Positions 42,839 to 52,713 are shown, counted from the first letter of the stretch. The stretch is 64,000 bases of DNA from Sphingobium jiangsuense (GCF_014196495.1 NZ_JACIDT010000011.1:1-64000), one strand, 5' to 3'. Numbers and translations are program-made. The notes: a model not told the origin generated them from the sequence alone.

Positions 42839-43674
42839 GCGCTCGCCTCGCTCCATTCCGACCGGCCCATCAACCGGTCGTTGAACAGGTTGATGATCGC
42901 CGCCGTCGCTTCCTCGATCGAACGGCGGGTGACGTCGATGGTCGGCCAGCCATTGTCGGCGATCATGCGCCGGGCGAAGGCGACCTCCTGCTGCACCCGC
43001 TCCAGGTCCACATAGGCGGTTTCCGGCGCCTGGTTGAGCGAGAGCAGGCGGTTGCGGCGGATCTGGATCAGCCGGTCCGGACTGATGGTGAGGCCGACGA
43101 TCATCGGATGCTTCAGATGATAGAGGCTGGACGGCGGCGGGGATTCCGGCACGACCGGGACGTTCGCCGTCTTGTATCCGCGATTGGCGAGATAGATGGA
43201 GGTAGGCGTCTTGGACGTGCGCGACACGCCGACCAGGATGATGTCGGCTTCCTCCCAATTCTCCTCGCCGACGCCGTCGTCATGGGCGATGGTATATTGA
43301 ATCGCCTCGATCCGCGCGAAATAGGCTTCGTCCAATATATGCTTGCGGCCCGGCCGGTTGCGGGTTTCCTGCCCCAATATGTTGGACATGGAATCAGTGA
43401 CGCTGTCGAGCGGCGCGGCATGGGGCAGGCCCAGCGCCCGGCATTGATGTTCCAGCTTGCGCCGCAGCACCGGGTTGAACAGGGTGAAGAGCACGAGGCC
43501 CGGATTGCCCGAAATTTCCCGCAGGATGCGCTGGAGATGATCCTCCGACCGGACCATCGGCCAGAAATGGCGGATCGCCTCGACATCCTCGAACTGGGCG
43601 ATCGCCGCCTTGACGATGCTTTCCAGCGTTTCGCCGGTGGAATCCGATATCAGATGGAGGTGGAGACGGTTCAT
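42835..43674 (-). CDS. ppsR: Pyruvate, water dikinase regulatory protein (PSRP)
   Basis: 279 residues. Begins LHLHLISDSTGETLESIVKA, the DUF299 family start. The phosphate loop is in ILVGVSRTSKTPTSIYLANR (about 152-171), and LTISPDRLIQIRRNRL follows. Bifunctional kinase/phosphorylase of pyruvate phosphate dikinase or phosphoenolpyruvate synthetase. The target kinase is not in this window. This is the first gene left of the origin and reads away from it, as in many Alphaproteobacteria. Confidence 0.95.
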   Translation of the reverse strand: MNRLHLHLISDSTGETLESIVKAAIAQFEDVEAIRHFWPMVRSEDHLQRILREISGNPGLVLFTLFNPVLRRKLEHQCRALGLPHAAPLDSVTDSMSNILGQETRNRPGRKHILDEAYFARIEAIQYTIAHDDGVGEENWEEADIILVGVSRTSKTPTSIYLANRGYKTANVPVVPESPPPSSLYHLKHPMIVGLTISPDRLIQIRRNRLLSLNQAPETAYVDLERVQQEVAFARRMIADNGWPTIDVTRRSIEEATAAIINLFNDRLMGRSEWSEASA

Positions 43675-43695
43675 GGGAGGACTGTGTTGGCGACC

Positions 43696-43704
43696 TGTGG
43701 ATAA
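43696..43704 (-). promoter_or_regulatory. DnaA box
   Basis: TGTGGATAA, the complement of the perfect box TTATCCACA, 22 bp from the ppsR start. Confidence 0.85.
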
Positions 43705-43764
43705 ATCAAGGGACAGCTTCGGGGATAAACCGGCCGCCTGCTTCCATCCCCAATGCCAGACCTG

Positions 43765-43773
43765 TTATCCACA
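43765..43773 (+). promoter_or_regulatory. DnaA box
   Basis: TTATCCACA, a perfect match to the high-affinity consensus, in the middle of the origin space. Confidence 0.85.
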
Positions 43774-43964
43774 GTCGATCCAGAGGTGCGTAAAATTATC
43801 GACAGCCTGTGGAAAATGGGGACAAATCGCCTCACCCCCTCCATTTTGGGGGTCCGGGCAACCCTTATCCTGTTGGCAAAATCGGGGACAACGCATAAAC
43901 CCCGGCTTCAACGAGACAACATATTCAACAATAGACTCTTAATAATCAGGATATTTGTAAAGCC

Positions 43965-45014
43965 ATGTCCTCGGCGCCGGTCAAACCTCTCCTCGCCGTC
44001 CTTCGGGGCGAACGCCCTTCGCCCGCGCCGCGCTGGATGATGCGCCAGGCGGGGCGCTATCTGCCCGAATATCGCGCGCTCCGGGCCGACAAGGGCGGCT
44101 TTCTGGAACTGGTCTATGACAGCAGAGCGGCGGCCGACATCACGCTGCAACCGCTCGAACGCTTCGGCACCGGCGCGACCGGCCTGCACGGCGCGATCCT
44201 CTTTTCCGATATCCTGATCGTTCCCTATGCGATGGGCCAGAAGCTCTGGTTCGAGACGGGGGAGGGACCGCGCCTCGCCCCGCCGCTGGCGGAAAGCGAT
44301 ATCGGCGCGCTGGTGCCGGACTGGTCGCGCTACGAGCCGGTCTATGAAACGGTGCGGCAGGTGAAGGCGCGGCTGCGGCCGGAAACCACCTTCCTCGGCT
44401 TTGCAGGCAGCCCATGGACCATCGCCACCTATATGGTGGCCGGGCAGGGCAGCAAGGACCAGGCCCCCGCGCGCCGCCTCGCCTATGCCGATCCGGCACG
44501 CTTCCAGGCGATCATCGACGCGATCGTCGAGGCGACTCTGCCCTATCTCATCGGCCAGATCGACGCCGGGGTGGAGGCGGTGCAGCTGTTCGACAGCTGG
44601 GCCGGCAGCCTTTCGCCCCAACAGTTCGAACGCTGGGTGATCGCGCCCAACCGCGCGATCGTCGAGCGGCTGCGCGCGGCGAGGCCGGGCATTCCGATCA
44701 TCGGCTTTCCCAAGGGGGCGGGGGCGAAGCTGGTCGACTATGCGCGGGAAACCGGGGTCGATGCGGTGGGCCTCGATGAAACGGTCGATCCGCGCTGGGC
44801 CGACGCCCATCTGCCCGCCGGCCTGCCGGTGCAGGGCAATCTCGATCCGCTGGCGCTGGTGGCCGGCGGGCAGGCGCTCGACGAGGCGATCGACCGCATC
44901 CTTGCCGCCTTCCCGACGCGGCCCCATATCTTCAACCTTGGCCACGGCATCGTGCCCGATACGCCGATCGCCCATGTGGAACAGATGCTCGGCAGGCTGG
45001 GAGGCGGGAAATGA
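43965..45014 (+). CDS. hemE: Uroporphyrinogen decarboxylase
   Basis: 349 residues. The signature WMMRQAGRYLPEYRAL (about 24-39) and the second block GFAGSPWTIATYMVAGQGS (about 146-164) are complete; the catalytic aspartate is in FSDILIVPYAMG. It decarboxylates uroporphyrinogen III to coproporphyrinogen III in haem synthesis. It is the first gene right of the origin, and in Caulobacter the origin lies in the hemE upstream region, so its promoter probably lies within oriC. It overlaps hemJ by 4 bp. Confidence 0.97.
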   Translation: MSSAPVKPLLAVLRGERPSPAPRWMMRQAGRYLPEYRALRADKGGFLELVYDSRAAADITLQPLERFGTGATGLHGAILFSDILIVPYAMGQKLWFETGEGPRLAPPLAESDIGALVPDWSRYEPVYETVRQVKARLRPETTFLGFAGSPWTIATYMVAGQGSKDQAPARRLAYADPARFQAIIDAIVEATLPYLIGQIDAGVEAVQLFDSWAGSLSPQQFERWVIAPNRAIVERLRAARPGIPIIGFPKGAGAKLVDYARETGVDAVGLDETVDPRWADAHLPAGLPVQGNLDPLALVAGGQALDEAIDRILAAFPTRPHIFNLGHGIVPDTPIAHVEQMLGRLGGGK

Positions 45015-45454
45015 GCTGGTTTCTCGGCGGCGCCTATCTGTGGGTGAAGGCCGCCCATATCATCTTCGCCATCTTCCTGATGGCCGGGCTGTTCATGATG
45101 CCGCGCTTCTTCGTCTATCATCAGGAAACACCGGTCGGGTCGGACGAGGACCGCAAATGGATAGAGCGGGAGGACAAGCTGCGGCGGATCATCCTCAACC
45201 CGTCGATCGTCATCCTGTGGATATTGGGGCTGATGCTGATGGTGAACATAGAGGCATGGACGATGCCCTGGTTCCACCTGAAGCTGCTGCTGGTGCTGGT
45301 GCTTTCCGGCTATCATGGCTGGATGGTCGGCTATGCGAAGAAGCTCGCGCGCGGGCAGCGCGCCCTTTCCGACAAGCAGTTGCGGATGATCAACGAAGTG
45401 CCGGGGATATTGGCCGCCGTCGTCGTCATATTGGCGGTCGTGAAACCCTTCTGA
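45011..45454 (+). CDS. hemJ: Protoporphyrinogen IX oxidase HemJ
   Basis: 147 residues with four membrane segments. The first contains WVKAAHIIFAIFLMAGLFMM with the conserved histidine, FVYHQET follows, and FHLKLLLVLVLSGYHGWMVG is the third. These are the UPF0093/HemJ positions. It oxidises protoporphyrinogen to protoporphyrin, the second-last haem step. It overlaps hemE by 4 bp, giving a small haem operon. Start ATG lies within the hemE stop. Confidence 0.93.
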   Translation: MSWFLGGAYLWVKAAHIIFAIFLMAGLFMMPRFFVYHQETPVGSDEDRKWIEREDKLRRIILNPSIVILWILGLMLMVNIEAWTMPWFHLKLLLVLVLSGYHGWMVGYAKKLARGQRALSDKQLRMINEVPGILAAVVVILAVVKPF

Positions 45455-45622
45455 CCGGGAAAGGGAACGGCCCCCGCGCAGTCGCTTGACTTGCCCGGCG
45501 GCTGGCTATAACGCGAATCCCGTCCTTATCGCCGCGCGGCCTCGCATGGTCGTCCTTCCCATGATATCGTGCGGCCTTCTTTCCTATCGAAATCCACTCC
45601 ATTCGCATCCCGGATTCTTCCC

Positions 45623-46879
45623 ATGCACCTTAAAGACCTCAAGAAACACACGCCCGCCGAACTCGTCACCATGGCCGAAGAGCTGGGGGTCGAGGGCGCG
45701 TCCACGCTGCGCAAGCAGGACCTGATGTTCGCCATTCTGAAGGCCGAGGCCGAAAATGGCGAACAGATCATGGGCGTGGGCACGATCGAGGTGCTGCCGG
45801 ACGGCTTCGGTTTCCTGCGTTCGCCGGAGGCGAACTTCCTCGCCGGGCCGGACGATATTTATGTATCGCCCAATCAAGTAAGGAAATATGGCCTCCGCAC
45901 CGGCGACACGGTGGAAGGCGAGATCCGCGCCCCCAAGGATGGGGAGCGCTATTTTGCCCTCACAAGGCTTATCAGCGTCAATTTCGACGATCCGGAGGCC
46001 GTGCGCCACCGGGTCAATTTCGACAACCTGACGCCGCTCTATCCGACCGAGAAGCTGCGTCTCGACACGCTCGACCCGACGGTCAAGGACAAGTCGGCCC
46101 GCGTCATCGACATCATCTCGCCGCAGGGCAAGGGCCAGCGCGCGCTGATCGTCGCGCCGCCGCGCACCGGCAAGACGGTGCTGCTCCAGAATATCGCCAA
46201 GGCGATCACCGACAATCATCCCGAAGTGTTCCTGATCGTGCTGCTGATCGACGAGCGGCCGGAGGAAGTGACCGACATGCAGCGATCGGTGAAGGGCGAG
46301 GTCGTGTCCTCGACCTTTGACGAACCGGCCGCGCGTCACGTGCAAGTCGCTGAAATGGTTATCGAAAAGGCGAAGCGTCTGGTCGAGCACAAGAAGGATG
46401 TGGTGATCCTGCTCGACTCGATCACCCGTCTGGGCCGCGCCTACAACACCGTGGTGCCCTCGTCGGGCAAGGTGCTGACCGGCGGCGTCGACGCCAACGC
46501 GCTGCAACGGCCGAAGCGCTTCTTCGGCGCGGCGCGCAATATCGAGGAAGGCGGCTCGCTCTCCATCATCGCCACCGCGCTGATCGACACCGGCAGCCGC
46601 ATGGACGAGGTGATCTTCGAGGAATTCAAGGGCACCGGCAATTCGGAAATCGTGCTCGATCGCAAGGTGGCCGACAAGCGCATCTTCCCGGCGCTGGATG
46701 TCGGCAAGTCGGGCACCCGCAAGGAAGAATTGCTGGTCGGCAAGGCCAATCTTTCCAAGATGTGGGTGCTGCGCCGCATCCTGATGCAGATGGGCACGGT
46801 CGATGCTATGGAATTCCTGCTCGACAAGATGAAGGATTCGAAGACCAACGAGGATTTCTTCGATTCCATGAACCAGTAG
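45623..46879 (+). CDS. rho: Transcription termination factor Rho
   Basis: 418 residues from ATG 45623. The RNA-binding cold-shock-like domain is [20 protein letters not shown] (about 61-80). Walker A is APPRTGKT (179-186), Walker [15 protein letters not shown], and the Q and R loops follow. Rho is a hexameric RNA translocase that ends transcription. The longer frame at 45569 lacks similarity at its start. The order hemE-hemJ-rho-mnmE is typical of the origin region. A 169-bp space before it should contain the promoter and a possible leader. Confidence 0.98.
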   Translation: MHLKDLKKHTPAELVTMAEELGVEGASTLRKQDLMFAILKAEAENGEQIMGVGTIEVLPDGFGFLRSPEANFLAGPDDIYVSPNQVRKYGLRTGDTVEGEIRAPKDGERYFALTRLISVNFDDPEAVRHRVNFDNLTPLYPTEKLRLDTLDPTVKDKSARVIDIISPQGKGQRALIVAPPRTGKTVLLQNIAKAITDNHPEVFLIVLLIDERPEEVTDMQRSVKGEVVSSTFDEPAARHVQVAEMVIEKAKRLVEHKKDVVILLDSITRLGRAYNTVVPSSGKVLTGGVDANALQRPKRFFGAARNIEEGGSLSIIATALIDTGSRMDEVIFEEFKGTGNSEIVLDRKVADKRIFPALDVGKSGTRKEELLVGKANLSKMWVLRRILMQMGTVDAMEFLLDKMKDSKTNEDFFDSMNQ

Positions 46880-46914
46880 AGCGAAGTTCTTTTCCATCAG
46901 GGCGTTGATCACCC

Positions 46915-47640
46915 ATGCTTGAAATATTGGCCTCCGTTGCCGCCACCGCCGCCGCGTCTTCCACGAATTTCGCGGATACCTGGACCCATATCGTGGCCGA
47001 TTTTTCCAATATCGGTTCCCCCAGCGCGATGGCGGCCTTTGCGCAGGTGCTGATGATCGACATCCTGCTCGCTGGCGACAATGCGATCGTGGTCGGCGCG
47101 CTGGCGGCGGGCCTGCCGGATGCGCAGCGCAAGCGGGTCATCATGATCGGCATCCTCGCCGCGCTGGTGCTGCGCATCGGCTTTGCGCTGGTGGTCAGTG
47201 AGCTGATGCAGATCGTCGGTCTCATTCTCGCGGGCGGGTTGCTGCTGCTGTGGGTGAGCTGGAAAATGTATCGCGAGCTGCGCCATGACGCGGTCAATGC
47301 CGGGTCGCCGGAAATCGTCGGCGACGAAAGCAGCGGCCTGCGCCCGGCCAAGAGCTTCGCCAGCGCCGCCTGGTCGGTCGCGGTCGCGGACGTTTCGATG
47401 AGCCTCGACAATGTGCTGGCGGTCGCGGGCGCCGCGCGCGAACATCCCGGCATCCTGATCGTCGGCCTGATCCTCTCGGTCGCGCTGATGGGCGTCGCCG
47501 CCAATCTGATCGCCAAATATATCGAGCGTTATCGCTGGATCGCCTATCTCGGTCTGGTCGTCATTCTCTATGTCGCCGGGTCGATGATCTATGAGGGCAT
47601 TGTCGACCATAATGTCGGCATCTTGACGCTGATCGGATAA
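46915..47640 (+). CDS. TerC-family membrane protein
   Basis: 241 residues with about seven membrane segments. The family blocks are QVLMIDILLAGDNAIVVGAL (about 42-61) with the acidic LAGDNA and, in the second half, VAVADVSMSLDNVLAVAGAA with a matching SLDN. The two acid-Asn pairs are thought to bind metal. TerC-like proteins are linked with manganese export and metal supply to secreted proteins; the original tellurite link is weak. The inner location between rho and mnmE is not universal. A YjbE-type name is possible. Confidence 0.9.
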   Translation: MLEILASVAATAAASSTNFADTWTHIVADFSNIGSPSAMAAFAQVLMIDILLAGDNAIVVGALAAGLPDAQRKRVIMIGILAALVLRIGFALVVSELMQIVGLILAGGLLLLWVSWKMYRELRHDAVNAGSPEIVGDESSGLRPAKSFASAAWSVAVADVSMSLDNVLAVAGAAREHPGILIVGLILSVALMGVAANLIAKYIERYRWIAYLGLVVILYVAGSMIYEGIVDHNVGILTLIG

Positions 47641-47686
47641 GGGGGGACAGTCTCCCTTCCCGGCCACAGGACGAGTGAGCGACGCT

Positions 47687-47947
47687 ATGCAGGTTACAGT
47701 GAATGTCGATTGCACGCCGGAGGAGGCGCGTAGCTTTCTCGGTCTGCCGGACCTCAGCCCCGTTCATGAGAAATATGTGGCCTCGCTGCTCGGCGCGATG
47801 GACGGCGCGGGCAGCCTGGAGCAGATGGAAAAGATGATGCGCGCCTTTGCCCCGATGGGCGATGCCGGGATGCGGCTGTTCCAGCAGATGATGGACATCG
47901 GCCTCAGCGGCGCGGCCGCGGCGACCGGCGGCAAGGGCAAGGGCTGA
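47687..47947 (+). CDS. DUF6489-like small protein
   Basis: 86 residues from ATG 47687, which gives MQVTVNVDCTPEEARSFLGL as in relatives; an earlier GTG at 47675 is in frame. A conserved region LPDLSPVHEKYVASLLGAMD is followed by a methionine-rich helix (MEKMMRAFAPMGDAGMRLFQ, QMMDI) and a glycine-lysine tail. The methionine-rich helix is unusual. Function is unknown. It lies 46 bp after the TerC gene and 27 bp before mnmE. Confidence 0.8.
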   Translation: MQVTVNVDCTPEEARSFLGLPDLSPVHEKYVASLLGAMDGAGSLEQMEKMMRAFAPMGDAGMRLFQQMMDIGLSGAAAATGGKGKG

Positions 47948-47974
47948 ACCGCCTCCTGCCTTTCGCGGTCTGAC

Positions 47975-49288
47975 ATGGCGAGCGACACCATCTATGCGCT
48001 GTCGAGCGGGCGCCCGCCCGCCGGGATCGCGGTCATCAGGATCAGCGGGCCGGATGCCTTCGCGCTCACCGCACGCTTTCTGAAGGGCGGGCGCTTGCCG
48101 ACGCCCCGTGCCGCTTCGTTGCGGACTCTCCATAACCCTGCCGACGGCGATGTGCTGGACCAGGCGGTGGTCCTGCTCTTTCCCGGCCCCGGCAGCGTCA
48201 CCGGTGAGGATCTCGCCGAATGGCATTGCCATGGCGGGCAGGCGGTGATCCGTGCAGTGCTGGGCGCGCTGGAGGAGCAGGGGCGCGGCGGTGGCCTTGC
48301 GGTGCGCGAGGCGGTGGCGGGGGAGTTCACCCGGCGCGGCTTCGAAAACGGCCGCATGGACCTGAACGAGGCGGAGGGGCTGGCCGATCTTCTCGCCGCC
48401 GAAACCGAGAGCCAGCGCCGCGCCGCGATGATGATGGCGGACGGGCATTTTTCTCGGCGGCTGGAGGGCTGGCGATCCCGCCTGCTCGCCTGTTCGGCGC
48501 AGGTGGAATCACTGCTCGACTTTTCCGACGAGGATGACGTGCCCGACAGCGGCATGGAGCGCGCATTGGCCGACGCGTTGGCGGCGCTGCGCGAGGATAT
48601 GGCCGCCCAGCTGGCCGCGCCCTCGGCGGAACGGCTGCGGGACGGCATTCATCTGGTGCTGGCAGGGCCGCCCAATGCGGGCAAGTCGACCTTGCTCAAC
48701 GCGCTGGCCGGTCGCGAGGCGGCGATCGTTTCCGACATTGCCGGGACGACGCGCGACCGGATCGAGGTGCCGGTCAATCTCGGCGGCGTGGCGTTCGTCC
48801 TCACCGACACGGCGGGGCTGGCCGATCGCAGCGAGGACCGCATCGAGCTGATCGGCATCGACCGCGCGCGGCAGGCAATCGAGGCGGCGGATATCCTGCT
48901 CTGGCTGGGCGAGGCCAACGTCTGTCCGCGCGCCGATGCCATTCGGGTTGCCGCGCAAAAGGATCGCACGGGCTGGAGGATGCCTGCGGGCGTCGATATT
49001 GCGGTTTCGGCGCTGACCGGTGAGAATATATATGCGCTGGTGCAGATGATTCTCGACCGGGCGAAAAGCTTTCTTCCGACCGAGGGAAGCTATGCGCTGC
49101 ACGAGCGGCAGCGCAAGGCCGTGGCCGCGATGGTCGAGGCGCTGACCGCCGCGCAGGTGAACTCCGACCTGCTGATCGTCGCGGAATATCTGCGGCTGGC
49201 GCGCGAGGAGATGGACCGCCTGATCGGTCGCAGCGGTGTGGAGGATATGCTGGACAGCCTCTTCTCCCGCTTCTGCATCGGCAAATAG
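47975..49288 (+). CDS. mnmE: tRNA modification GTPase MnmE
   Basis: 437 residues. An N-terminal folate-binding domain begins DTIYALSSGRPPAGIAVIRI. The G domain has GPPNAGKSTLLNALAGREAA (about 231-250), DIAGTTRD and DTAGL. The catalytic cysteine is in the final FCIGK. With MnmG it makes the cmnm5 group at uridine 34 of several tRNAs. A later G-domain part is short (NKxD is diverged to AAQKDR). The parS site starts 8 bp after the stop and mnmG 151 bp after. Confidence 0.96.
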   Translation: MASDTIYALSSGRPPAGIAVIRISGPDAFALTARFLKGGRLPTPRAASLRTLHNPADGDVLDQAVVLLFPGPGSVTGEDLAEWHCHGGQAVIRAVLGALEEQGRGGGLAVREAVAGEFTRRGFENGRMDLNEAEGLADLLAAETESQRRAAMMMADGHFSRRLEGWRSRLLACSAQVESLLDFSDEDDVPDSGMERALADALAALREDMAAQLAAPSAERLRDGIHLVLAGPPNAGKSTLLNALAGREAAIVSDIAGTTRDRIEVPVNLGGVAFVLTDTAGLADRSEDRIELIGIDRARQAIEAADILLWLGEANVCPRADAIRVAAQKDRTGWRMPAGVDIAVSALTGENIYALVQMILDRAKSFLPTEGSYALHERQRKAVAAMVEALTAAQVNSDLLIVAEYLRLAREEMDRLIGRSGVEDMLDSLFSRFCIGK

Positions 49289-49296
49289 CGGGCGTC

Positions 49297-49312
49297 TGTT
49301 TCACGTGAAACA
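49297..49312. promoter_or_regulatory. parS centromere site 1
   Basis: TGTTTCACGTGAAACA, a perfect 16-bp palindrome matching the ParB-binding consensus. It lies in the mnmE-mnmG space, 5.5 kb from oriC and 3.4 kb from parB. Confidence 0.95.
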
Positions 49313-49439
49313 GGACGGCGCATAAGCGGCTTTGACGACCGCGCCGGGCCGGTCTAGAGGCTGGAGGCCGAGCGGGCTTTTGGCTTGGCCGCTTCGATTG
49401 CGGCGGTCGTCCGTCGGGCAATATCTTGAGGATTTCAGC

Positions 49440-51293
49440 ATGAGCCGGGATTTCGATGTGATAGTCGTGGGTGGAGGCCATGCCGGCGCCGAGGCGGCGG
49501 CGGCGGCCGCGCGCAAGGGCGCGCGCACCGCGCTCGTCACCTTCGATCCGGCTGTGATTGGCGCGATGTCCTGCAACCCGGCGATCGGCGGATTGGGCAA
49601 GGGACATCTGGTGCGCGAGGTGGACGCGTTTGACGGCATCCTCGCGCGCGCGGCCGATGCGGCGGCGATCCATCACCGCATGCTCAACGCCAGCAAGGGC
49701 CGCGCGGTGCAGGGGCCGCGCATCCAGGCCGACCGCGCGCTGTTCCGTACCTCGGTACAGCGGCAGATCGCCGCCCAGCGCGACCTTGCCGTTCTGGCGG
49801 GCGAGGTGGCGGATCTTCGCACCGGCCCCTCCGGCGAGGTGACGGGCGTCGAGCTTTTGGATGGCTCGGTATTGGGTGCGCGGGCGGTGGTGCTGGCGAC
49901 CGGCACCTTCCTCGGCGGCAAGCTGTTCCGGGGTGAGGAGGTGTCCGTCGGCGGCCGGGTGGAGGAGCGCGCGGCAACGCGGCTGGGCGAAAGATTGCGC
50001 GCGCTGGGCCTGCCGCTCGCCCGCTTGAAGACCGGCACCCCGCCGCGGCTGGATGGGCGGACGATCGACTGGGCGATATTGGAGGAGCAGCCTTCCGATA
50101 CCGACGAATGGACGATGGGCGCGATGGCTGGTGGCCGTCTGTTGCCGCAATTGTCCTGCGCGATCACCCGCACCAATGACGATACCCATGCGATCATCCG
50201 CTCCGGTCTCGATCGTTCGCCGTTGTTCAGCGGCGCGATCGAAGGCAGGGGGCCGCGCTATTGCCCGTCGATCGAGGACAAGATTTTCCGTTTCGGCGAC
50301 CGGGACGGGCATCAGGTTTTTCTGGAGCCGGAAGGACTGGACAGCCCGCTCGTCTATCCGAACGGGATCAGCACCTCCTTGCCGGTCGATGTGCAATGGG
50401 CGATGGTGCGTTCGATGCGCGGGCTGGAGCAGGTCGAGATGACGGTGCCCGGCTATGCGGTCGAGTATGATTATGTCGATCCGCGCGCGCTCGGCCGCAC
50501 CCTGGGGCTGCTGGCGATGCCGGGCCTCTATTGCGCGGGACAGATCAACGGAACCACCGGCTATGAGGAAGCGTCGGCGCAGGGGCTGGTGGCGGGCGCG
50601 AATGCGGCCGCCCATGCGCTGGAGCAGGAGCCGCTGATGCTGGACCGGACCGACAGCTATATCGGCGTGATGATCGACGACCTGATCCTGCACGGAGTGA
50701 CGGAGCCCTATCGCATGTTGACCGCGCGTGCCGAATATCGCCTTCGCCTGCGCGCGGACAATGCAACGACGCGCCTTACCGGCATCGCCATCAGCCATGG
50801 CCTTGTCGGCGAGGAGCGGCGAAGCTGGTATGAATTCCGCGAGCGTACCCGTAGCGCGGCGATGGAGGAATTGAGGGCGGAGAGGTCCCCCGCCGAACTC
50901 GCGCGTCATGGCATGATGGTGCGGCAGGACGGCGCGCGGCGCAGTCTGTTCGAATGGGCCCGCTTCCCGGAGGTGGGGGACGCGATCGTCGAGCTGGCGC
51001 CCTTGCTCGCGACGATCGAATCGGACCTGCGCGAGGAGATATTGGAGGACGCCCATTATGCGCCCTATCTGGAGCGGCAGGCGGCGGAGATAGAGGAATT
51101 GCGGCGCAATGAAGCGATACGGATTCCGGCCGCAATGGACTATGACGGAGTAGGGGGATTGTCGCTCGAAATGCGGGAACGGTTGAAGGCGGCGCGTCCG
51201 GAAACGCTCGCCGCCGCCTCTCGCGTCGCGGGGATAACCCCGGCGGCGCTGGCGGCGATACTCGTCCATTTGCGGCGGCAGGCGGCGGCATGA
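49440..51293 (+). CDS. mnmG: tRNA uridine-5-carboxymethylaminomethyl modification enzyme MnmG (GidA)
   Basis: 617 residues from ATG 49440. The FAD-binding [12 protein letters not shown] motif is at residues 9-20. The family blocks [20 protein letters not shown] and [10 protein letters not shown] are present, and [20 protein letters not shown] lies near residue 365. It is the partner of MnmE in tRNA wobble modification. The upstream frame at 49332 lies over the parS region and is rejected. It overlaps rsmG by 4 bp. Confidence 0.97.
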   Translation: MSRDFDVIVVGGGHAGAEAAAAAARKGARTALVTFDPAVIGAMSCNPAIGGLGKGHLVREVDAFDGILARAADAAAIHHRMLNASKGRAVQGPRIQADRALFRTSVQRQIAAQRDLAVLAGEVADLRTGPSGEVTGVELLDGSVLGARAVVLATGTFLGGKLFRGEEVSVGGRVEERAATRLGERLRALGLPLARLKTGTPPRLDGRTIDWAILEEQPSDTDEWTMGAMAGGRLLPQLSCAITRTNDDTHAIIRSGLDRSPLFSGAIEGRGPRYCPSIEDKIFRFGDRDGHQVFLEPEGLDSPLVYPNGISTSLPVDVQWAMVRSMRGLEQVEMTVPGYAVEYDYVDPRALGRTLGLLAMPGLYCAGQINGTTGYEEASAQGLVAGANAAAHALEQEPLMLDRTDSYIGVMIDDLILHGVTEPYRMLTARAEYRLRLRADNATTRLTGIAISHGLVGEERRSWYEFRERTRSAAMEELRAERSPAELARHGMMVRQDGARRSLFEWARFPEVGDAIVELAPLLATIESDLREEILEDAHYAPYLERQAAEIEELRRNEAIRIPAAMDYDGVGGLSLEMRERLKAARPETLAAASRVAGITPAALAAILVHLRRQAAA

Positions 51294-51937
51294 CCGAGGA
51301 CGAGGCGCGGCGGTGGCTGGAACGCAGCTTTCCTGTTTCACGTGAAACATGGGACCGGCTGGAGCGCTATGCGGCGCTGCTGCTGGCCGGGATGAAGGAG
51401 CAGAATCTGATCGCGGAATCGACCCGCGACCATATATGGGCGCGGCATATCGTCGACAGCGCGCAGCTCATTCCGCTCGTGCCGCCAGCGGCGGAGGATG
51501 ATCTGTGGATCGATCTGGGTGCGGGCGCAGGCCTGCCCGGCATCGTCGTCGCGATCCTCAGTGGCTATCGCGTGATGATGATCGAGATGCGCCGCAAGCG
51601 GGTCCAGTTTCTGGAACAGGTGATCGACGCGCTCGGCTTGACCAACGCCTCGGTTTTCGCGGGCAAGGTCGAGCGCGCCGCGACGTCGGCTCCGCCCCCC
51701 GCTGCCGTCATCAGTGCGCGCGCCTATGCGCCGATGGAAAGATTGATCGCATCCGCGCTTCCACTGGCCGGAAAGAACACGGTCTGGGTCTTGCCAAAAG
51801 GGCAAAATTTTCAAAATGAGTTGGATATCGCCCAATCGCTGTGGCAGAGTGACGCGCGGGTCGAACCGAGCCTGACTGCGCCGGAAAGCGCGATCCTGGT
51901 TCTGAAAAATGTACGAAAAAGGGGTGGTAAAGCATGA
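51290..51937 (+). CDS. rsmG: 16S rRNA (guanine527-N7)-methyltransferase RsmG (GidB)
   Basis: 215 residues. The methionine-binding motif is [16 protein letters not shown] (about 73-88), with [12 protein letters not shown] and WVLPKGQNF later. It methylates G527 of 16S rRNA; loss gives low-level streptomycin resistance in other species. A perfect parS site is embedded in codons about 15-20, spelling PVSRET, so the protein and centromere share bases. It overlaps mnmG by 4 bp and parA by 4 bp. Confidence 0.95.
   Translation: MTEDEARRWLERSFPVSRETWDRLERYAALLLAGMKEQNLIAESTRDHIWARHIVDSAQLIPLVPPAAEDDLWIDLGAGAGLPGIVVAILSGYRVMMIEMRRKRVQFLEQVIDALGLTNASVFAGKVERAATSAPPPAAVISARAYAPMERLIASALPLAGKNTVWVLPKGQNFQNELDIAQSLWQSDARVEPSLTAPESAILVLKNVRKRGGKA
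51334..51349. promoter_or_regulatory. parS centromere site 2, inside rsmG
   Basis: TGTTTCACGTGAAACA, identical to site 1. It falls in codons 15-20 of rsmG and is 600 bp from parA. It can nucleate ParB spreading on the parAB region. Confidence 0.95.
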
Positions 51938-52713
51938 TACGCATCGCGATTGCCAACCAGAAGGGCGGCGTTGGCAAGACGACGACGGCCATCAATCTGG
52001 CGACGGCTCTGGCGGCGACGGGGCAGCGTACCCTGCTTATCGATCTGGATCCGCAAGGCAATGCCTCGACCGGCCTCGGCATCGACCATGCCGCGCGCGA
52101 CTATTCCAGCTATGACCTGCTGATCGGCGCCGCACCCTTGTCGGATGCGGTATTGCACACCAAGGTGCCGAAGCTCGATATCGTCCCCGCGACGCAGGAT
52201 CTTTCCGGCGCGGAGATAGAACTGATCGAGGTGGCCGAGCGCACCCATCGGCTCAAGCGCAGCCTCGATGAAAGCGCGGCCCGCTGGGATATCTGCCTGA
52301 TCGATTGCCCACCCTCGCTCGGCCTGCTGACGGTCAACGCGCTGGTCGCCGCGCAATCGCTGCTGGTGCCGCTGCAATGCGAATTCTTCGCGCTGGAGGG
52401 GCTGTCGCAACTGCTCACCACGGTGGAGCGGATTCAGGGCCGGTTCAATCCCACCCTTTCGATCATGGGCGTGGCGCTCACCATGTATGACCGCCGCAAC
52501 CGGCTGACCGATCAGGTCGCCGACGATGTACGCGCCTGCCTGGGGCGGATCGTGTTCGACACGGTGATCCCCCGCAATGTGCGCCTGTCCGAAGCGCCGA
52601 GCCATGGCCTGCCCGCGCTGATCTACGACCATCGCTGCGTCGGATCGGAGGCCTATATGCAATTGGCGCGGGAATTGATCGATCGTCTGCCGCGACCGGA
52701 CATGGCCGCATGA
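51934..52713 (+). CDS. parA: Chromosome partitioning ATPase ParA
   Basis: 259 residues. Deviant Walker A NQKGGVGKTT (8-17), switch I DLDPQGNASTG, and Walker B ICLIDCPPSLGLLT. These are the Soj/ParA chromosomal type, without the N-terminal DNA-binding helix of plasmid type I ParA. ParA binds DNA non-specifically and pulls ParB-parS complexes to the opposite pole. It is overlapped by rsmG and parB by 4 bp each. The pair is 8 kb from oriC. Confidence 0.97.
   Translation: MIRIAIANQKGGVGKTTTAINLATALAATGQRTLLIDLDPQGNASTGLGIDHAARDYSSYDLLIGAAPLSDAVLHTKVPKLDIVPATQDLSGAEIELIEVAERTHRLKRSLDESAARWDICLIDCPPSLGLLTVNALVAAQSLLVPLQCEFFALEGLSQLLTTVERIQGRFNPTLSIMGVALTMYDRRNRLTDQVADDVRACLGRIVFDTVIPRNVRLSEAPSHGLPALIYDHRCVGSEAYMQLARELIDRLPRPDMAA

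Larger units (their letters stand above)
43675..43964. other. oriC: Probable chromosomal origin of replication (oriC)
   Basis: The 290 bp lie between ppsR and hemE, the same place as oriC of Caulobacter and many Alphaproteobacteria. Two perfect DnaA boxes (43696-43704 minus, 43765-43773 plus) and two one-mismatch boxes (TTATCGACA at 43796-43804, and the complement of TTTTCCACA at 43808-43816) are seen. The last 45 bp are A+T-rich and could be the unwinding element; a GACTC site, of the GANTC type used by CcrM, lies at 43934-43938. Gene direction switches here: minus on the left, plus on the right. There is no clear pair of CtrA half-sites. Confidence 0.85.

Noticed and set aside
43921..43950. 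CtrA-binding pair (TTAA-N7-TTAA) at the origin
   Set aside because: Only one TTAA-like half is present in CTTAATAATC; the second half at the right distance is missing.
48801..51350. Minus-strand open frame of 849 codons over mnmE and mnmG
   Set aside because: Crosses two genes and the parS site; composition shows a shadow frame with no sensible start.
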